A stretch of DNA of 41,290 bases from an uncultured Clostridia bacterium (lineage in GTDB: Bacteria; Bacillota; Clostridia; Christensenellales; Borkfalkiaceae), in NCBI GenBank assembly GCA_947632015.1, contig CANRNP010000010.1, positions 1-41,290 of the forward strand, in the 5' to 3' direction. Positions 1 through 8,297 of the stretch are shown here, piece by piece (within the stretch, counting starts at the first letter, position 1; every line of letters starts with the position of its first letter). A program made the translations under genes and the position numbers. The notes under the pieces are model-generated. The model made no database searches. It was not told the DNA's origin and was given only the letters and a program-made list of their open reading frames with translations.

Positions 1-3000
1 GGAGTAGGCGGCATATTTCTCATGAATACCGTCTCCAAGTCGCCTACGTCAACGCCCATTTCAAACGTTGTAGAACAGCTTAAAATATCGATCTTTTTCT
101 GCCTGAAAAGATTCTGATAGTGATATGCCTCCTCCCGATTGAGTTGTGCCGTATGCTCGACGATCCGCATCGGCTGAGCGTGGAACTCATTATAAAGGCG
201 GTAATAATGATTTTCCGCAAATAGTTTTTCGATGTCGATTTCCTGTAATTCGCCGTCGCACAGATAGGTAGGGCACACATTTGCAACGTTATACGGCGTG
301 ATCCTTTGACATTTGGGACAGCGGTACCATTTTCCGCCGCCCGCCATGCACAATTTTCCCGTATCTACGCGGTAACCTGTTGCGCCGTATTTGGTCGTGA
401 CGTTCATCATAAGACCGCCGCCTTCAAAAAACCGATTCCATAGTCCTTCCATCAACTTGATCACGGCGGCAGCGTCAAACGGAACATGTTTCTTTTTGAG
501 GACGCGCTCTAAATATTCTTTCCGCTTGTTCGTCTTGTTTTCTTGTTTCGGTACGAATGAATATACGCCTTTCGCATTGGAACCGTGGGAAAGGTACGAG
601 GAGATAAAACTGTTATGGGTAAAAAATTGGATATCGGCTTCCGTCAGTTCGCGGTCATAAGAAATCGCCCCGTCCGACAGCATTCCCGTAAGGTAGACGA
701 GGCAAATTTTTTTCACGTCTTCCAAGGAAAGAGCAAATTTTGTGTTTGCGGAAAGAGGTACCGTATCGGAAATATCAAGGCGAAAAAGACCGAGGCTCAT
801 CAAAGAATTGCGCGAGCGGTTGTTTACAAGTTCATTTAAGACTGCTTTCCACGCTTCCGCTTCAAAGTCGGGCGCTTCTTCGGAGAACGGCGCGATCCCT
901 CTTTGACGGAATACTGTTGCAAGTTCCCTTACAAAGCGCGGGACCGGTTGTTTTTCACCCTCCAAAGACTTCACCTTTTCGTTGATGAGTTTTCCGTAAA
1001 GGATCCCGTCGTAAGTCTCGGAAAAATAGCTCGCAAAATATGCCGCCGCCTGCCGGCTATCGGAAAAAGCGATAAATTGTTTTGCGCGGGGGATCTCTAT
1101 TTTTTTCTCCCGCTCGCCGAATCCATCGTCAAAGCCGTCGTCAACTTCCTCTTCGATGACGATCTCGCTCTCATGCGCGGGAAGCGCATCGAAAAGCGCC
1201 GTCCCGATAACGCTCGTGGACGCTTCTTGTCCCGAAAAGAAGCTGCGCAGGATACCCAAACTGTTGACGCTCTCACAGCGGATACATTTGGTCACCCTGT
1301 CTGTATATTCGCTCGTTTGGACTTTGATGAGTTTCACATAGGAATCCGGATCATGCTCGCAAGCGTGTTTATGCACCTCGTTCGCCCTTCGGATAAACCC
1401 GCAATGAGGACACAATTCGTAGGATTCCGTTTTCAGGTTCTCCGATTCGAGCGATTCGTCCTCATCGTCGTCGTGGACAGCGTCCCCGACGAGAAACGCC
1501 TCTTTCAGCGTGCCGGCATCATAATTTGACTTTTGAACGAGGTAACTTCCTTGTATTTGCCCTACGAGGTAGAGAGCATGGCACTGGGCGCAGGTGACGG
1601 CTTCAAAGACTTTGAACTCTTGCCCTTCAAAGTATTCGGTCGTTTTTCTGCTCAAAGAAAGTGATTTATGCGGCGGAAGTGTGATAAAGACGCCCTCCGT
1701 TGCACGCAAGAAAAGATGATAGCGCGAATCGAAAAGTTTTGTACGCTCTTTCACGGCATGGGAAGCGACCTCTACAAAAGCGGTCAGCTCATCCTCCGTC
1801 CAATTCATATAGGCGCAGATATCGTAGACGCTTCGCGGAGAACTTAAATATTCCTTGGCTCTCCAATATGTTTGATCCTGCAAAAGGAGCTCAAACAAAA
1901 ACTCGGAAAGATCGTTTGATTGTGCCCGATAGCCGAATCCCTCTTCGATTTTCTTTAAGATATAGCCGTCCTGATATCCGTTCTCCAAAAGCTCGTTTAC
2001 CGTATTGTAAAACGCTTCATTCAGCGAGAGCCGCGCGGTCTCTCGGAGCGCGGTTAGATCAACTCTTTCGGCGCGAATGATGTCCTGCGTCGAAAAGGGT
2101 GCCGCGCAAAGATTTTCCGCGAAGGCAGCAACCGCTTCATCGGAGTCTTTATCGCCGAGCGTAGCGCTCGTCAGAATGTATTGGAGTTTCGGTTGCCTTA
2201 ACTTCGCCCGCAACCTTCTCAAAAGCATGGATACTTCGATTCCCGTCGATCCCGTATAGGTGTGCGCCTCGTCCAATACGATAAATTGCCACTTGTTGGC
2301 ATATTGCCCGTCGAAAAAGACGCTATCCTTGGGGCGAAGCATCAGATATTCGAGCATGGCATAGTTGGTAATGAGGATATGGGGCGGATTTTCCTTCATC
2401 TCCTCGCGGGACAAAATTTCGTTGGGAAGGGGCTCGATTTCCTTCCCCGTCTTTGGATCGCGGTTTAATTTATGAAAGATTTCGAGCGCCTTTTGTTTGT
2501 CATTTTCTGTTTGCCCCGTATAGCACCCGAACGTAATGTCCTCATAATTTGCGAGCGTTCGGCGCAAACGGTCGATCTGATCGTTTGCGAGAGCGTTCAT
2601 CGGATAGATCAAAAGTGCACGGACGCCGGGGCGGAGGAATCCTTTTTCTTCCTTTTCCCTCATGAGGGCGTTCAAAATCGGAAGCAGGAAACATTCCGTT
2701 TTACCCGATCCTGTCCCCGTGGAAACGACGAGGTTTCGCCCTTCCATGGCGCGCTTTAAGGCTCGCTCTTGATGGGAATAAAGCGTTTTTCCGTAGATGT
2801 CTTCAAGACGCGCAAAATCCTCCGGCAGGACGCCGTCATGAATGAGGCGCTTCACGCTGTTTCCCTTCTTGAACGAGTCCAAGACATCCAGATAGGGTCC
2901 TTTGGAGAAAGTCCCGTTTTCGTTCAACTCCGATAAAAACATTTTCTGATATTCGGGATCGGCGATATCAAACGCCGTGCGGAGATAGCGGCGGTACTGT

Positions 3001-3041
3001 TCCCCGATTTTCTTCGATGCAGCTATCACATGAAAACTCAT
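1..3041 (-). CDS. Giant DEAH-box helicase with zinc ribbons, defence type (C-terminus beyond window)
   Basis: An open frame of 1013 codons runs off the left edge without a stop. It starts MSFHVIAASKK after AAGGAG with 7-base spacing. Superfamily 2 helicase motifs read in order: Walker A STGTGSGKTE (about 107-116), motif Ia LLIYPMNALANDQ (about 143-155), LDEAHTYTG (about 257) and LTSATLGDKDSD (about 288). Cysteine pairs CAQC (~484), CPHC (~548), CIRC (~590) and CPKC (~907) suggest zinc ribbons inserted between the two RecA folds. The second fold follows with STTFEMGVDVGDLE (~983). The window ends before motif VI. Such helicases (COG1205/DUF1998 group) include DruE, DrmB and DpdJ of phage-defence systems. 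It begins 13 bases after its upstream partner, so the two are one operon. A role in nucleic-acid surveillance is inferred. Helicase assignment is firm; the exact system is not. Confidence 0.85.
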   Translation of the reverse strand, partial: MSFHVIAASKKIGEQYRRYLRTAFDIADPEYQKMFLSELNENGTFSKGPYLDVLDSFKKGNSVKRLIHDGVLPEDFARLEDIYGKTLYSHQERALKRAMEGRNLVVSTGTGSGKTECFLLPILNALMREKEEKGFLRPGVRALLIYPMNALANDQIDRLRRTLANYEDITFGCYTGQTENDKQKALEIFHKLNRDPKTGKEIEPLPNEILSREEMKENPPHILITNYAMLEYLMLRPKDSVFFDGQYANKWQFIVLDEAHTYTGSTGIEVSMLLRRLRAKLRQPKLQYILTSATLGDKDSDEAVAAFAENLCAAPFSTQDIIRAERVDLTALRETARLSLNEAFYNTVNELLENGYQDGYILKKIEEGFGYRAQSNDLSEFLFELLLQDQTYWRAKEYLSSPRSVYDICAYMNWTEDELTAFVEVASHAVKERTKLFDSRYHLFLRATEGVFITLPPHKSLSLSRKTTEYFEGQEFKVFEAVTCAQCHALYLVGQIQGSYLVQKSNYDAGTLKEAFLVGDAVHDDDEDESLESENLKTESYELCPHCGFIRRANEVHKHACEHDPDSYVKLIKVQTSEYTDRVTKCIRCESVNSLGILRSFFSGQEASTSVIGTALFDALPAHESEIVIEEEVDDGFDDGFGEREKKIEIPRAKQFIAFSDSRQAAAYFASYFSETYDGILYGKLINEKVKSLEGEKQPVPRFVRELATVFRQRGIAPFSEEAPDFEAEAWKAVLNELVNNRSRNSLMSLGLFRLDISDTVPLSANTKFALSLEDVKKICLVYLTGMLSDGAISYDRELTEADIQFFTHNSFISSYLSHGSNAKGVYSFVPKQENKTNKRKEYLERVLKKKHVPFDAAAVIKLMEGLWNRFFEGGGLMMNVTTKYGATGYRVDTGKLCMAGGGKWYRCPKCQRITPYNVANVCPTYLCDGELQEIDIEKLFAENHYYRLYNEFHAQPMRIVEHTAQLNREEAYHYQNLFRQKKIDILSCSTTFEMGVDVGDLETVFMRNMPPT

Positions 3042-3054
3042 AGCGTCTCCTTGC

Positions 3055-6000
3055 TTACAAATTTTTGACTACAATTTTATCTCCGATTTTTACGGAAAAA
3101 TCATACCTGTCATCTTCCAATGTTGTGATGCGCTCTTTTTTCTGCAATTTGCTCATCCCCGAATCGGTCGCTATCAAAGAGTGGGTTTTGTAGTCATACA
3201 AGGGCTCTACAAATTCTTTTCCATCTTCCCGAAGGATCACGCATCTTGTCAAGTCGAGCCGGTCGGGGAAAATGATCATAACAGAGCATACCGATCGGAA
3301 GTCTTTGATCCCCTCAGCCAATGCGCCCCTGTAAAAGAAGCAGCTTCTCATTTGCTCTTCGTCGTAGAAATCCATGCTCCAAAGCCCATTCACCTCCATA
3401 TCGCAAACATCCTGGTATCTTCCGAGGTATTGCAGATTGCCGATGATATGCCGTTGTGGTAGCATAAGCGGGGTATATTTCTTTTCCCGATCCTGGATCG
3501 AAACAATCTCTACCGAACGATCTTGCAGTTTTGTGATATCGGTGAGTTTTAACGGATATTTGCCTAATTTGACGAGTTCCGCATCAAACCCGCTCTCATC
3601 TTCAAAAATCTCATAAAGCGTAACAAGGTAATTGCCTCCGAGCGCATCGGTCTCCAATTCAAAAGTACCGTCCACGACGGGAATATCCTGCCCGATAATT
3701 GTACCGTCGCGTTCGACCTTCGCGCAATATTCGGAACCGCCGATGATCTTGAATTGCCCGATCAGCTTGTTATTTTCATAATCGGGCGCAATGCTTGCAC
3801 TCGCAACGTAACTTCTGCAAATGATATTCAGGAGCGACCTTCTCGTACCATTCAGCGTAATAAGAACCGTGCGCTTTGCCACCGAATGATCTAAAAAAGA
3901 CTTCAATTCGGAAAAGTTGAACGCAAAGCAGTCCTCGCCGCTTACCTTTTGGGGGGTAATTTCCGTCTCGAAAGAGGTTAAAAGGATACGTTCAATCGAT
4001 ATTTTGCTTGATTTGAAGTCGTAAGGACCGCAAACATAGAGCGTGCTCGGAATTTTTCTGATGGAAAGATCTGCGGGCGGCCGTGTGCGCCACTCCGCCT
4101 CCTTCTTAAATTTCCAATAAAATGCCGGAATGCGGAATTTTAACGGGAGCGACCTGTCCCGTAATTGATAATTCAGACAAATATCTCTGCCCTGCACATA
4201 TTTAGAACAATCGCGGCTTTCCGAGTCCAAGACAAAGGGAAGCGTCTTTCTGCCGCCCAAAAGTTCCCATTCCGAATTCGTCTCGATTTTGGCGCTCGCC
4301 GAAAATTTGATCTTCCCCGCATTCGCAAAGAGATACGGCTTCCCTACAAATTCAAATTCTAAATCCTTCAAATAGGCGAATTGATAGAAAATGTTTGCCG
4401 TAGAGGAAGGCAAGGAAAGTCGGATCCGATAAAAGCCGTCTGCCCTGATATCATCACAAAGATCGATCAAGTATCCATAGACGTCTTCGAGCATATCGTC
4501 GAGTTTGAATTCGACATAACTCTCTTTGACCCTTAAAATCTCGGTCTGTTCCCGACCGTCTTCGACAAAGAGGGCGGCGCCCGCAACCTGCTCTCGCTTG
4601 GCTCGGAACAGTAATTTCGGAAGCTTCCCATAGACTTCGGACCCGGTTCCGTCCGCATCGGCGGTGACGCCTTGAAGCGGGGTTCCGATCAAACCTTCTT
4701 TGATCCGCTGTCCGACCTGCACCGCTTTCTTATCAGGGAACAGAAGAATATCTCCTTCACCCGCTTGATAGGTCGCAACAAACATCCCGTCGTAAGGTTC
4801 GGGAACGGTTTCTTCTCCATATAGTTTTTGCGGGATCTCCCCGGTCTCCGCATAGAGGACCAATAACCCGCAGGGAAGATTGTTTTTGCGATCGACAAGC
4901 GCGCCTTTCTCGCTGAAAAAACGATACGAATCTTCCTTGATCGTATAGGGCGCTTTTTGCAAACAATCGAGCGAGATCTTCATCTGCCGGAATAATAGCT
5001 CCGGGGGGATCTGAAACTCACATTCTTCCGTATAATATCCGATTTTTCCCTCGCATAGTATTGTCGAGACCGAAAAAGAATTCTCTCCGATTTTGACTTC
5101 CCAGATCGGGTTTTCCTGCCCCTCGGAATAATCTTTCAGGATCTCCCGCGGGAGCCTCAAATAAAAAGAACCTGCTTGGAGCTTTGCGCAAAGCACGGGG
5201 CTTGAAAGTAAGGTTTCTCCGCGCCCGCCTTTTTTAATTGCAATGGCGATTTTCTGTTCTTTTTGGAATTTTCCGTTCGGAAGTTGCATCCATTTCCGCA
5301 AAAGTTCGTTCATTCGATTTCCCGTCTGCGGGATCTCGGATCCATTCCAAAAACAGCCGTCTATCAATTCCAGAATTCTGCGGAGCCGCAACCGACAACT
5401 TTTTCCCTCGGCCGCCACAGCCATAGAGGTGTGCTTCATGACATTGTTGATGGAAACGTCGTTATTTGCTTTGATCTTCGCCAAAAGCGAATCAAAATAT
5501 TTTTCTCCGTTTGTATTGCATACATATAAATTTTCGATGTTCCTGCTTAGATCCCCCCTCCAAAAATCGAAAAGATAGTCGAACAATTGATCCGCGCAGC
5601 GATCGGTAACGAAGCAGTGCATGCTGATGTTGTCGATCTTCATTGTAACATAATTGTCATATGCTTTAGAATATTTCTCCATGATACAGCGAAACCAATC
5701 ATGTAATTCCGACTGCATATTTACTTTAATGTCGAAGCCGTACTCCTCTTTGAAATAGCGCCAAAACGTCTTTTGGCTGTAATATTTCATGGCAAAACGG
5801 ACAAGCCCATAGGCAAATACTTTGAGATAATATTTTGAGATCTTCCCGCTGTGATTAAGTTTCCTCAGTTGCCATGCCATATAGTCATGGAGATATTTTT
5901 CCTCATCCCCGGAAATAGAGATGTCTCCGATCAAGACTTTCCGATCGAATTCACGCTCAATCCGTTTGTAGAATTTTTCTTGCGGAAGCAGGACTTCATT

Positions 6001-6540
6001 GTTGATTCGCGCGATGAAATACTTTGAGTTTTTTTCGATATAGCGATCCCTTTTCTTGCCCTTATTGAGATCCTTCAAAAGCTCATCCGTAAGCGCTCGA
6101 CTTTTCTCATGTTTTCCGAGATAAACTTTTACTCCATCAAGACCCAAACTTTGGATCACATCATGCAACACGGAAACAATGTCAATCAAGTCGAGCCATT
6201 GAATACGGATATAGCAATCGGAAGAGAATTTGATATCGCTGTCGTAGGATTTTTGATAATCGCAAAAGACGATTTTCTTCTTTGCGCCAACGGAATCAGA
6301 TAAAGAAACCGCTCCATTCGCAAAGTAGAAAAAGCGATCGACGTGTGCGGCAAAAAATTCTTTTCCGCCTACGGTTTTATCAGTAAGATAACAAAAGATT
6401 TTGACAAGCTCTTGCCAAGAAGTCAAACGATAAAGTACCCGATCAAAGAGTAGCGCAATAGGAACTGCCTCTTTGGGGATATCCGGTTTTGCAAAGTCCA
6501 ATTCGATCAGGCTTGCCTGATTATCCGATTTCATCGCCAT
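3055..6540 (-). CDS. Large protein of unknown function, partner of the helicase (DruH-like candidate)
   Basis: The product has 1161 residues when started at MAMKSDNQASL, which follows GGAGGT at 7-base spacing; the frame stays open 46 codons further upstream but without a ribosome site. I see no signal peptide, membrane helix, P-loop or obvious nuclease motif. The first half looks helical and charged (SWQELVKIFCYLTDKTVG near residue 45). The second half looks beta-rich, with strand-like stretches resembling stacked Ig-like units. The gene ends 13 bases before the helicase start, and both would come from the promoter at 6650-6678. A 1000-1200 residue protein without recognisable domains directly upstream of a giant helicase is the layout of Druantia type III (DruH then DruE). 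That match rests on size and context only, since I cannot run a profile search. Confidence 0.75.
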   Translation of the reverse strand: MAMKSDNQASLIELDFAKPDIPKEAVPIALLFDRVLYRLTSWQELVKIFCYLTDKTVGGKEFFAAHVDRFFYFANGAVSLSDSVGAKKKIVFCDYQKSYDSDIKFSSDCYIRIQWLDLIDIVSVLHDVIQSLGLDGVKVYLGKHEKSRALTDELLKDLNKGKKRDRYIEKNSKYFIARINNEVLLPQEKFYKRIEREFDRKVLIGDISISGDEEKYLHDYMAWQLRKLNHSGKISKYYLKVFAYGLVRFAMKYYSQKTFWRYFKEEYGFDIKVNMQSELHDWFRCIMEKYSKAYDNYVTMKIDNISMHCFVTDRCADQLFDYLFDFWRGDLSRNIENLYVCNTNGEKYFDSLLAKIKANNDVSINNVMKHTSMAVAAEGKSCRLRLRRILELIDGCFWNGSEIPQTGNRMNELLRKWMQLPNGKFQKEQKIAIAIKKGGRGETLLSSPVLCAKLQAGSFYLRLPREILKDYSEGQENPIWEVKIGENSFSVSTILCEGKIGYYTEECEFQIPPELLFRQMKISLDCLQKAPYTIKEDSYRFFSEKGALVDRKNNLPCGLLVLYAETGEIPQKLYGEETVPEPYDGMFVATYQAGEGDILLFPDKKAVQVGQRIKEGLIGTPLQGVTADADGTGSEVYGKLPKLLFRAKREQVAGAALFVEDGREQTEILRVKESYVEFKLDDMLEDVYGYLIDLCDDIRADGFYRIRLSLPSSTANIFYQFAYLKDLEFEFVGKPYLFANAGKIKFSASAKIETNSEWELLGGRKTLPFVLDSESRDCSKYVQGRDICLNYQLRDRSLPLKFRIPAFYWKFKKEAEWRTRPPADLSIRKIPSTLYVCGPYDFKSSKISIERILLTSFETEITPQKVSGEDCFAFNFSELKSFLDHSVAKRTVLITLNGTRRSLLNIICRSYVASASIAPDYENNKLIGQFKIIGGSEYCAKVERDGTIIGQDIPVVDGTFELETDALGGNYLVTLYEIFEDESGFDAELVKLGKYPLKLTDITKLQDRSVEIVSIQDREKKYTPLMLPQRHIIGNLQYLGRYQDVCDMEVNGLWSMDFYDEEQMRSCFFYRGALAEGIKDFRSVCSVMIIFPDRLDLTRCVILREDGKEFVEPLYDYKTHSLIATDSGMSKLQKKERITTLEDDRYDFSVKIGDKIVVKNL

Positions 6541-6649
6541 CTTTTGCACCTCCGAACGGCAATCCCGCCGAACCGTAAAAATAATAACACGCCATATATG
6601 ACAACAGTAGTCATGATTAAAAAATTTTTTATAAAATTTTCCAACTACA

Positions 6650-6678
6650 ATTATAACATATATAGCGGAGAATTGCAA
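6650..6678 (-). promoter_or_regulatory. Promoter of the helicase operon
   Basis: On the minus strand TTGCAA and TATAAT are separated by exactly 17 bases. The -10 box lies about 110 bases upstream of the first start codon, leaving a long AT-rich leader. The divergent promoter at 7106-7134 has the same two hexamers and spacing. Confidence 0.6.
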
Positions 6679-6734
6679 GGCATATCACGATTCCTTCGAG
6701 ATAGGGACAGTTCGCTGACAATTCAAAATCAATG

Positions 6735-6815
6735 GAAACCGCGATGCGCTTAGTAGCATAGCGCTTCGCGGTTTTCTCTAAAGAGGGAACGAAACGGAGC
6801 GAAGCGGAGTTTCGT
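6735..6815. repeat. Two imperfect palindromes in the divergent spacer
   Basis: The first palindrome (6735-6775) pairs GAAACCGCGATGCGCT with AGCGCTTCGCGGTTTTC across a short loop, with one mismatch. On the plus strand it ends in a short T run, giving it the look of a terminator. The second (6789-6815) pairs ACGAAAC with GTTTCGT. No plus-strand gene lies upstream to be terminated, so this may be mobile-element debris, an untranslated RNA, or a structure in the leader of a minus-strand transcript. Confidence 0.5.
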
Positions 6816-6884
6816 GGGAAAGCCACCGGCTATGCCGGTGGTGAATAGCTTTAGCTTCAAGCCATTGTTTGCTATACGAAAAAG

Positions 6885-6943
6885 CTCCTTTGTGCTAAAC
6901 TATATGTGAGGCTACCAACCGCACAAGAGTAAGCACAAAGGAG
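6885..6943 (+). promoter_or_regulatory. Ribosome-site-sequestering hairpin of the IS200-like tnpA
   Basis: CTCCTTTGTGCT (6885-6896) is a perfect 12-base complement of AGCACAAAGGAG (6932-6943), which contains the Shine-Dalgarno site at 6937-6944. Folding would block translation of tnpA. The same left arm extended to 6888-6907 is also complementary (18 of 20) to 6974-6993 inside the first codons, so two mutually exclusive folds are possible. Confidence 0.65.
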
Positions 6944-6952
6944 GACGTTAAA

Positions 6953-7012
6953 ATGAAAAAACAAAATAACGACACGTATAGTTTAGCACAAGGTAAATAT
7001 CCTTGGGGATAA
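6953..7012 (+). pseudogene. tnpA: Truncated IS200-like transposase (19 codons)
   Basis: The short frame reads MKKQNNDTYSLAQGKYPWG and then stops. The beginning (NDTYSLA) matches how many Firmicute IS200 TnpA proteins start, where a conserved stretch of the type HTKWNCKYHIVF would follow. Here it departs after SLA and ends six codons later, so none of the HUH catalytic motif or the tyrosine survives. A strong AAAGGAGG lies 8 bases upstream. The recognition is from memory of the family. Confidence 0.55.
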
Positions 7013-7051
7013 ATTCAATAAATAAGATTTCAAAAACAGCAAGTTCGGAGT

Positions 7052-7080
7052 AAAGAGTAGAGAACCTCTCTGCTCTTTTA
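7052..7080 (+). terminator. Hairpin terminator upstream of the HAD gene
   Basis: AAAGAGTAGAGA pairs with TCTCTGCTCTTT across a 3-base loop (one G-T pair) and is followed by TTTTA. It would stop transcripts that enter from the IS remnant, and could alternatively be its right-end hairpin. Confidence 0.6.
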
Positions 7081-7105
7081 TGTTGTCGAAAGATAGAGAT
7101 TTTAC

Positions 7106-7134
7106 TTGCAAAAGTCTTTGTGAAATGTTATAAT
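7106..7134 (+). promoter_or_regulatory. Promoter of the HAD/kinase pair
   Basis: TTGCAA, 17 bases, TATAAT, about 45 bases before the start codon at 7179. The boxes match those of the divergent helicase operon. Confidence 0.7.
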
Positions 7135-7178
7135 AAATGTGTAGTAAGTATCATTGACACAGTTAGAGGTATTTTACC

Positions 7179-7673
7179 ATGACGGATATAGAAAAAAGAA
7201 TATGTTATGATATTGCGAACGGAAAAGACAAAGTAAAAATTTTTTGGGATATGGATGGAACATGTGCCAGCATGGAGATGCATCAATTACCACACAAATT
7301 GGAGCATGGCTTTTTTTTAACAAAAAGGCCAATTCATACAATCATAAAGATAATGAAAAAATTTCATAATTTAGGAGCCCAAACTTTTATTCTAAGTTTT
7401 TGTAGCTATGAGTATCAACGCAAAGACAAAATAATATGGCTTCAGCAACATTGCAATTTTATTGACACAGACAATATTATTATTATCCCTCGAAAGGAAA
7501 GCACGGTAAAGTATTCTGAGTCGAAACAGACTCTAAAAGCGGAGTATTTAAAAGATTACATATCAAATGACGATATTGTATATATGATTGATGACAATGA
7601 ATCTGTATTAGTTGGAACAAAACAAGCATTGCAATTTATTAACATTGCTAGTCCAATTGATTTTATTGCTTAA
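7179..7673 (+). CDS. HAD-superfamily phosphatase, 5'-nucleotidase-like
   Basis: The 164-residue protein shows the HAD motifs in order: WDMDGT (nucleophile D24 and acid/base D26), ILSFCS (motif II serine ~73), a lysine around 117-120 (motif III), and YMIDDN (motif IV aspartates 138-139). Spacing and small size resemble the deoxynucleotidase-like (NT5C) branch, which removes phosphate from nucleotides or related small molecules. AGAGGT precedes the ATG. It is first in a two-gene unit with the P-loop kinase 32 bases downstream. That pairing suggests opposing phosphate transfer on the same sort of substrate, but this is inference. The gene is AT-rich compared with the right half of the window, as expected for acquired DNA. 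Confidence 0.8.
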   Translation: MTDIEKRICYDIANGKDKVKIFWDMDGTCASMEMHQLPHKLEHGFFLTKRPIHTIIKIMKKFHNLGAQTFILSFCSYEYQRKDKIIWLQQHCNFIDTDNIIIIPRKESTVKYSESKQTLKAEYLKDYISNDDIVYMIDDNESVLVGTKQALQFINIASPIDFIA

Positions 7674-7705
7674 ATTTATAGTAAATAAATGCGCAGGAGA
7701 AAATT

Positions 7706-8236
7706 ATGAAAAACGAAGCATTTGACAAACGTCCAATCATCATTAGCGCGTGGATTTGCGCGGGGAAAACTTATTTAGCAAAGAAATATGATTATATAAC
7801 GGAACTGCCAAGCGGTGACTATAAATATATTTTAACGGATGAACAAAAAGCAGTTGTAAACAAAGAAAGTCTAAAAGCAACTAAAAGAGAACTAAACCCT
7901 GCCTGGCCTAAAAATTATTATGATGCAATCCTCGCAGAAGCGAGAAGTGGACGGCATGAAATAATCTTAATTGCACCTTGCATGCCGTTTGATGAAATGC
8001 GAAACTATGGTATCGATTTTATTTTGGCATATCCCGATCCTGCTTGTAAAGAAGAATATAAGAAAAGGGCAAAAGAAAGAGGGGCAAACGAGAAGTTTAT
8101 TGAAAGAGTTGATACCAAGATTGAATCGGATTACGCCGATTTTATGAAACAGCCAAATCAAAAAATAATTATTAAACCAGGCGAATACTTGGAAGATGCA
8201 TTAATTAGAGTAGGGATTCTAAAAGTGATGAAGTAA
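7706..8236 (+). CDS. P-loop nucleoside/nucleotide kinase-like protein
   Basis: The 176-residue product opens with a strand and phosphate loop, IISAWICAGKTYLAKKY. This is a variant of the Walker A loop in which the usual glycines are replaced but GKT is kept. The family as I know it, found in phages and Firmicutes, has a loop of the type AFPGTGKS, followed by an NPxxPxNY block (here NPAWPKNYYDAI) and a C-terminal KEEYKKRAKERG helix. All three are present here. The role is probably ATP-dependent phosphorylation of a nucleoside or nucleotide in the cytoplasm. CAGGAG precedes the ATG. No strong terminator separates it from the next promoter. Confidence 0.65.
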   Translation: MKNEAFDKRPIIISAWICAGKTYLAKKYDYITELPSGDYKYILTDEQKAVVNKESLKATKRELNPAWPKNYYDAILAEARSGRHEIILIAPCMPFDEMRNYGIDFILAYPDPACKEEYKKRAKERGANEKFIERVDTKIESDYADFMKQPNQKIIIKPGEYLEDALIRVGILKVMK

Positions 8237-8237
8237 C

Positions 8238-8266
8238 TTGACATGATTTTCTCGATGTGATAAAAT
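8238..8266 (+). promoter_or_regulatory. Promoter of the NACHT operon
   Basis: TTGACA (perfect -35), 17 bases, TAAAAT, about 30 bases before the start at 8298. It begins right after the preceding stop codon, giving the six-gene operon its own promoter. Confidence 0.75.
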
Positions 8267-8297
8267 CTTATAGAGTATAGCATAGGAGGAGTCTTTT

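Larger units (their letters stand above)
6823..7012 (+). mobile_element. Remnant of the left end of an IS200-like element
   Basis: The segment starts with a perfect hairpin (CCACCGGC-tat-GCCGGTGG, 6823-6841), as expected for the subterminal hairpin of IS200/IS605 elements. A structured leader and the first codons of a transposase follow. IS200-type tnpA genes are typically preceded by a hairpin that hides the ribosome site, and that hairpin is present here. The rest of the transposase and the right end are missing, so the element is either a deletion relic or a non-autonomous derivative. The outer boundaries are not certain. Confidence 0.6.

Noticed and set aside
1..3040. Several plus-strand open frames within the helicase region
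   Set aside because: They are shadows; the minus-strand frame is continuous and carries all helicase motifs.
3181..6303. Plus-strand open frames of 60-110 codons opposite the large unknown protein
   Set aside because: No ribosome sites or coding style; the minus-strand frame is unbroken and fits the operon.
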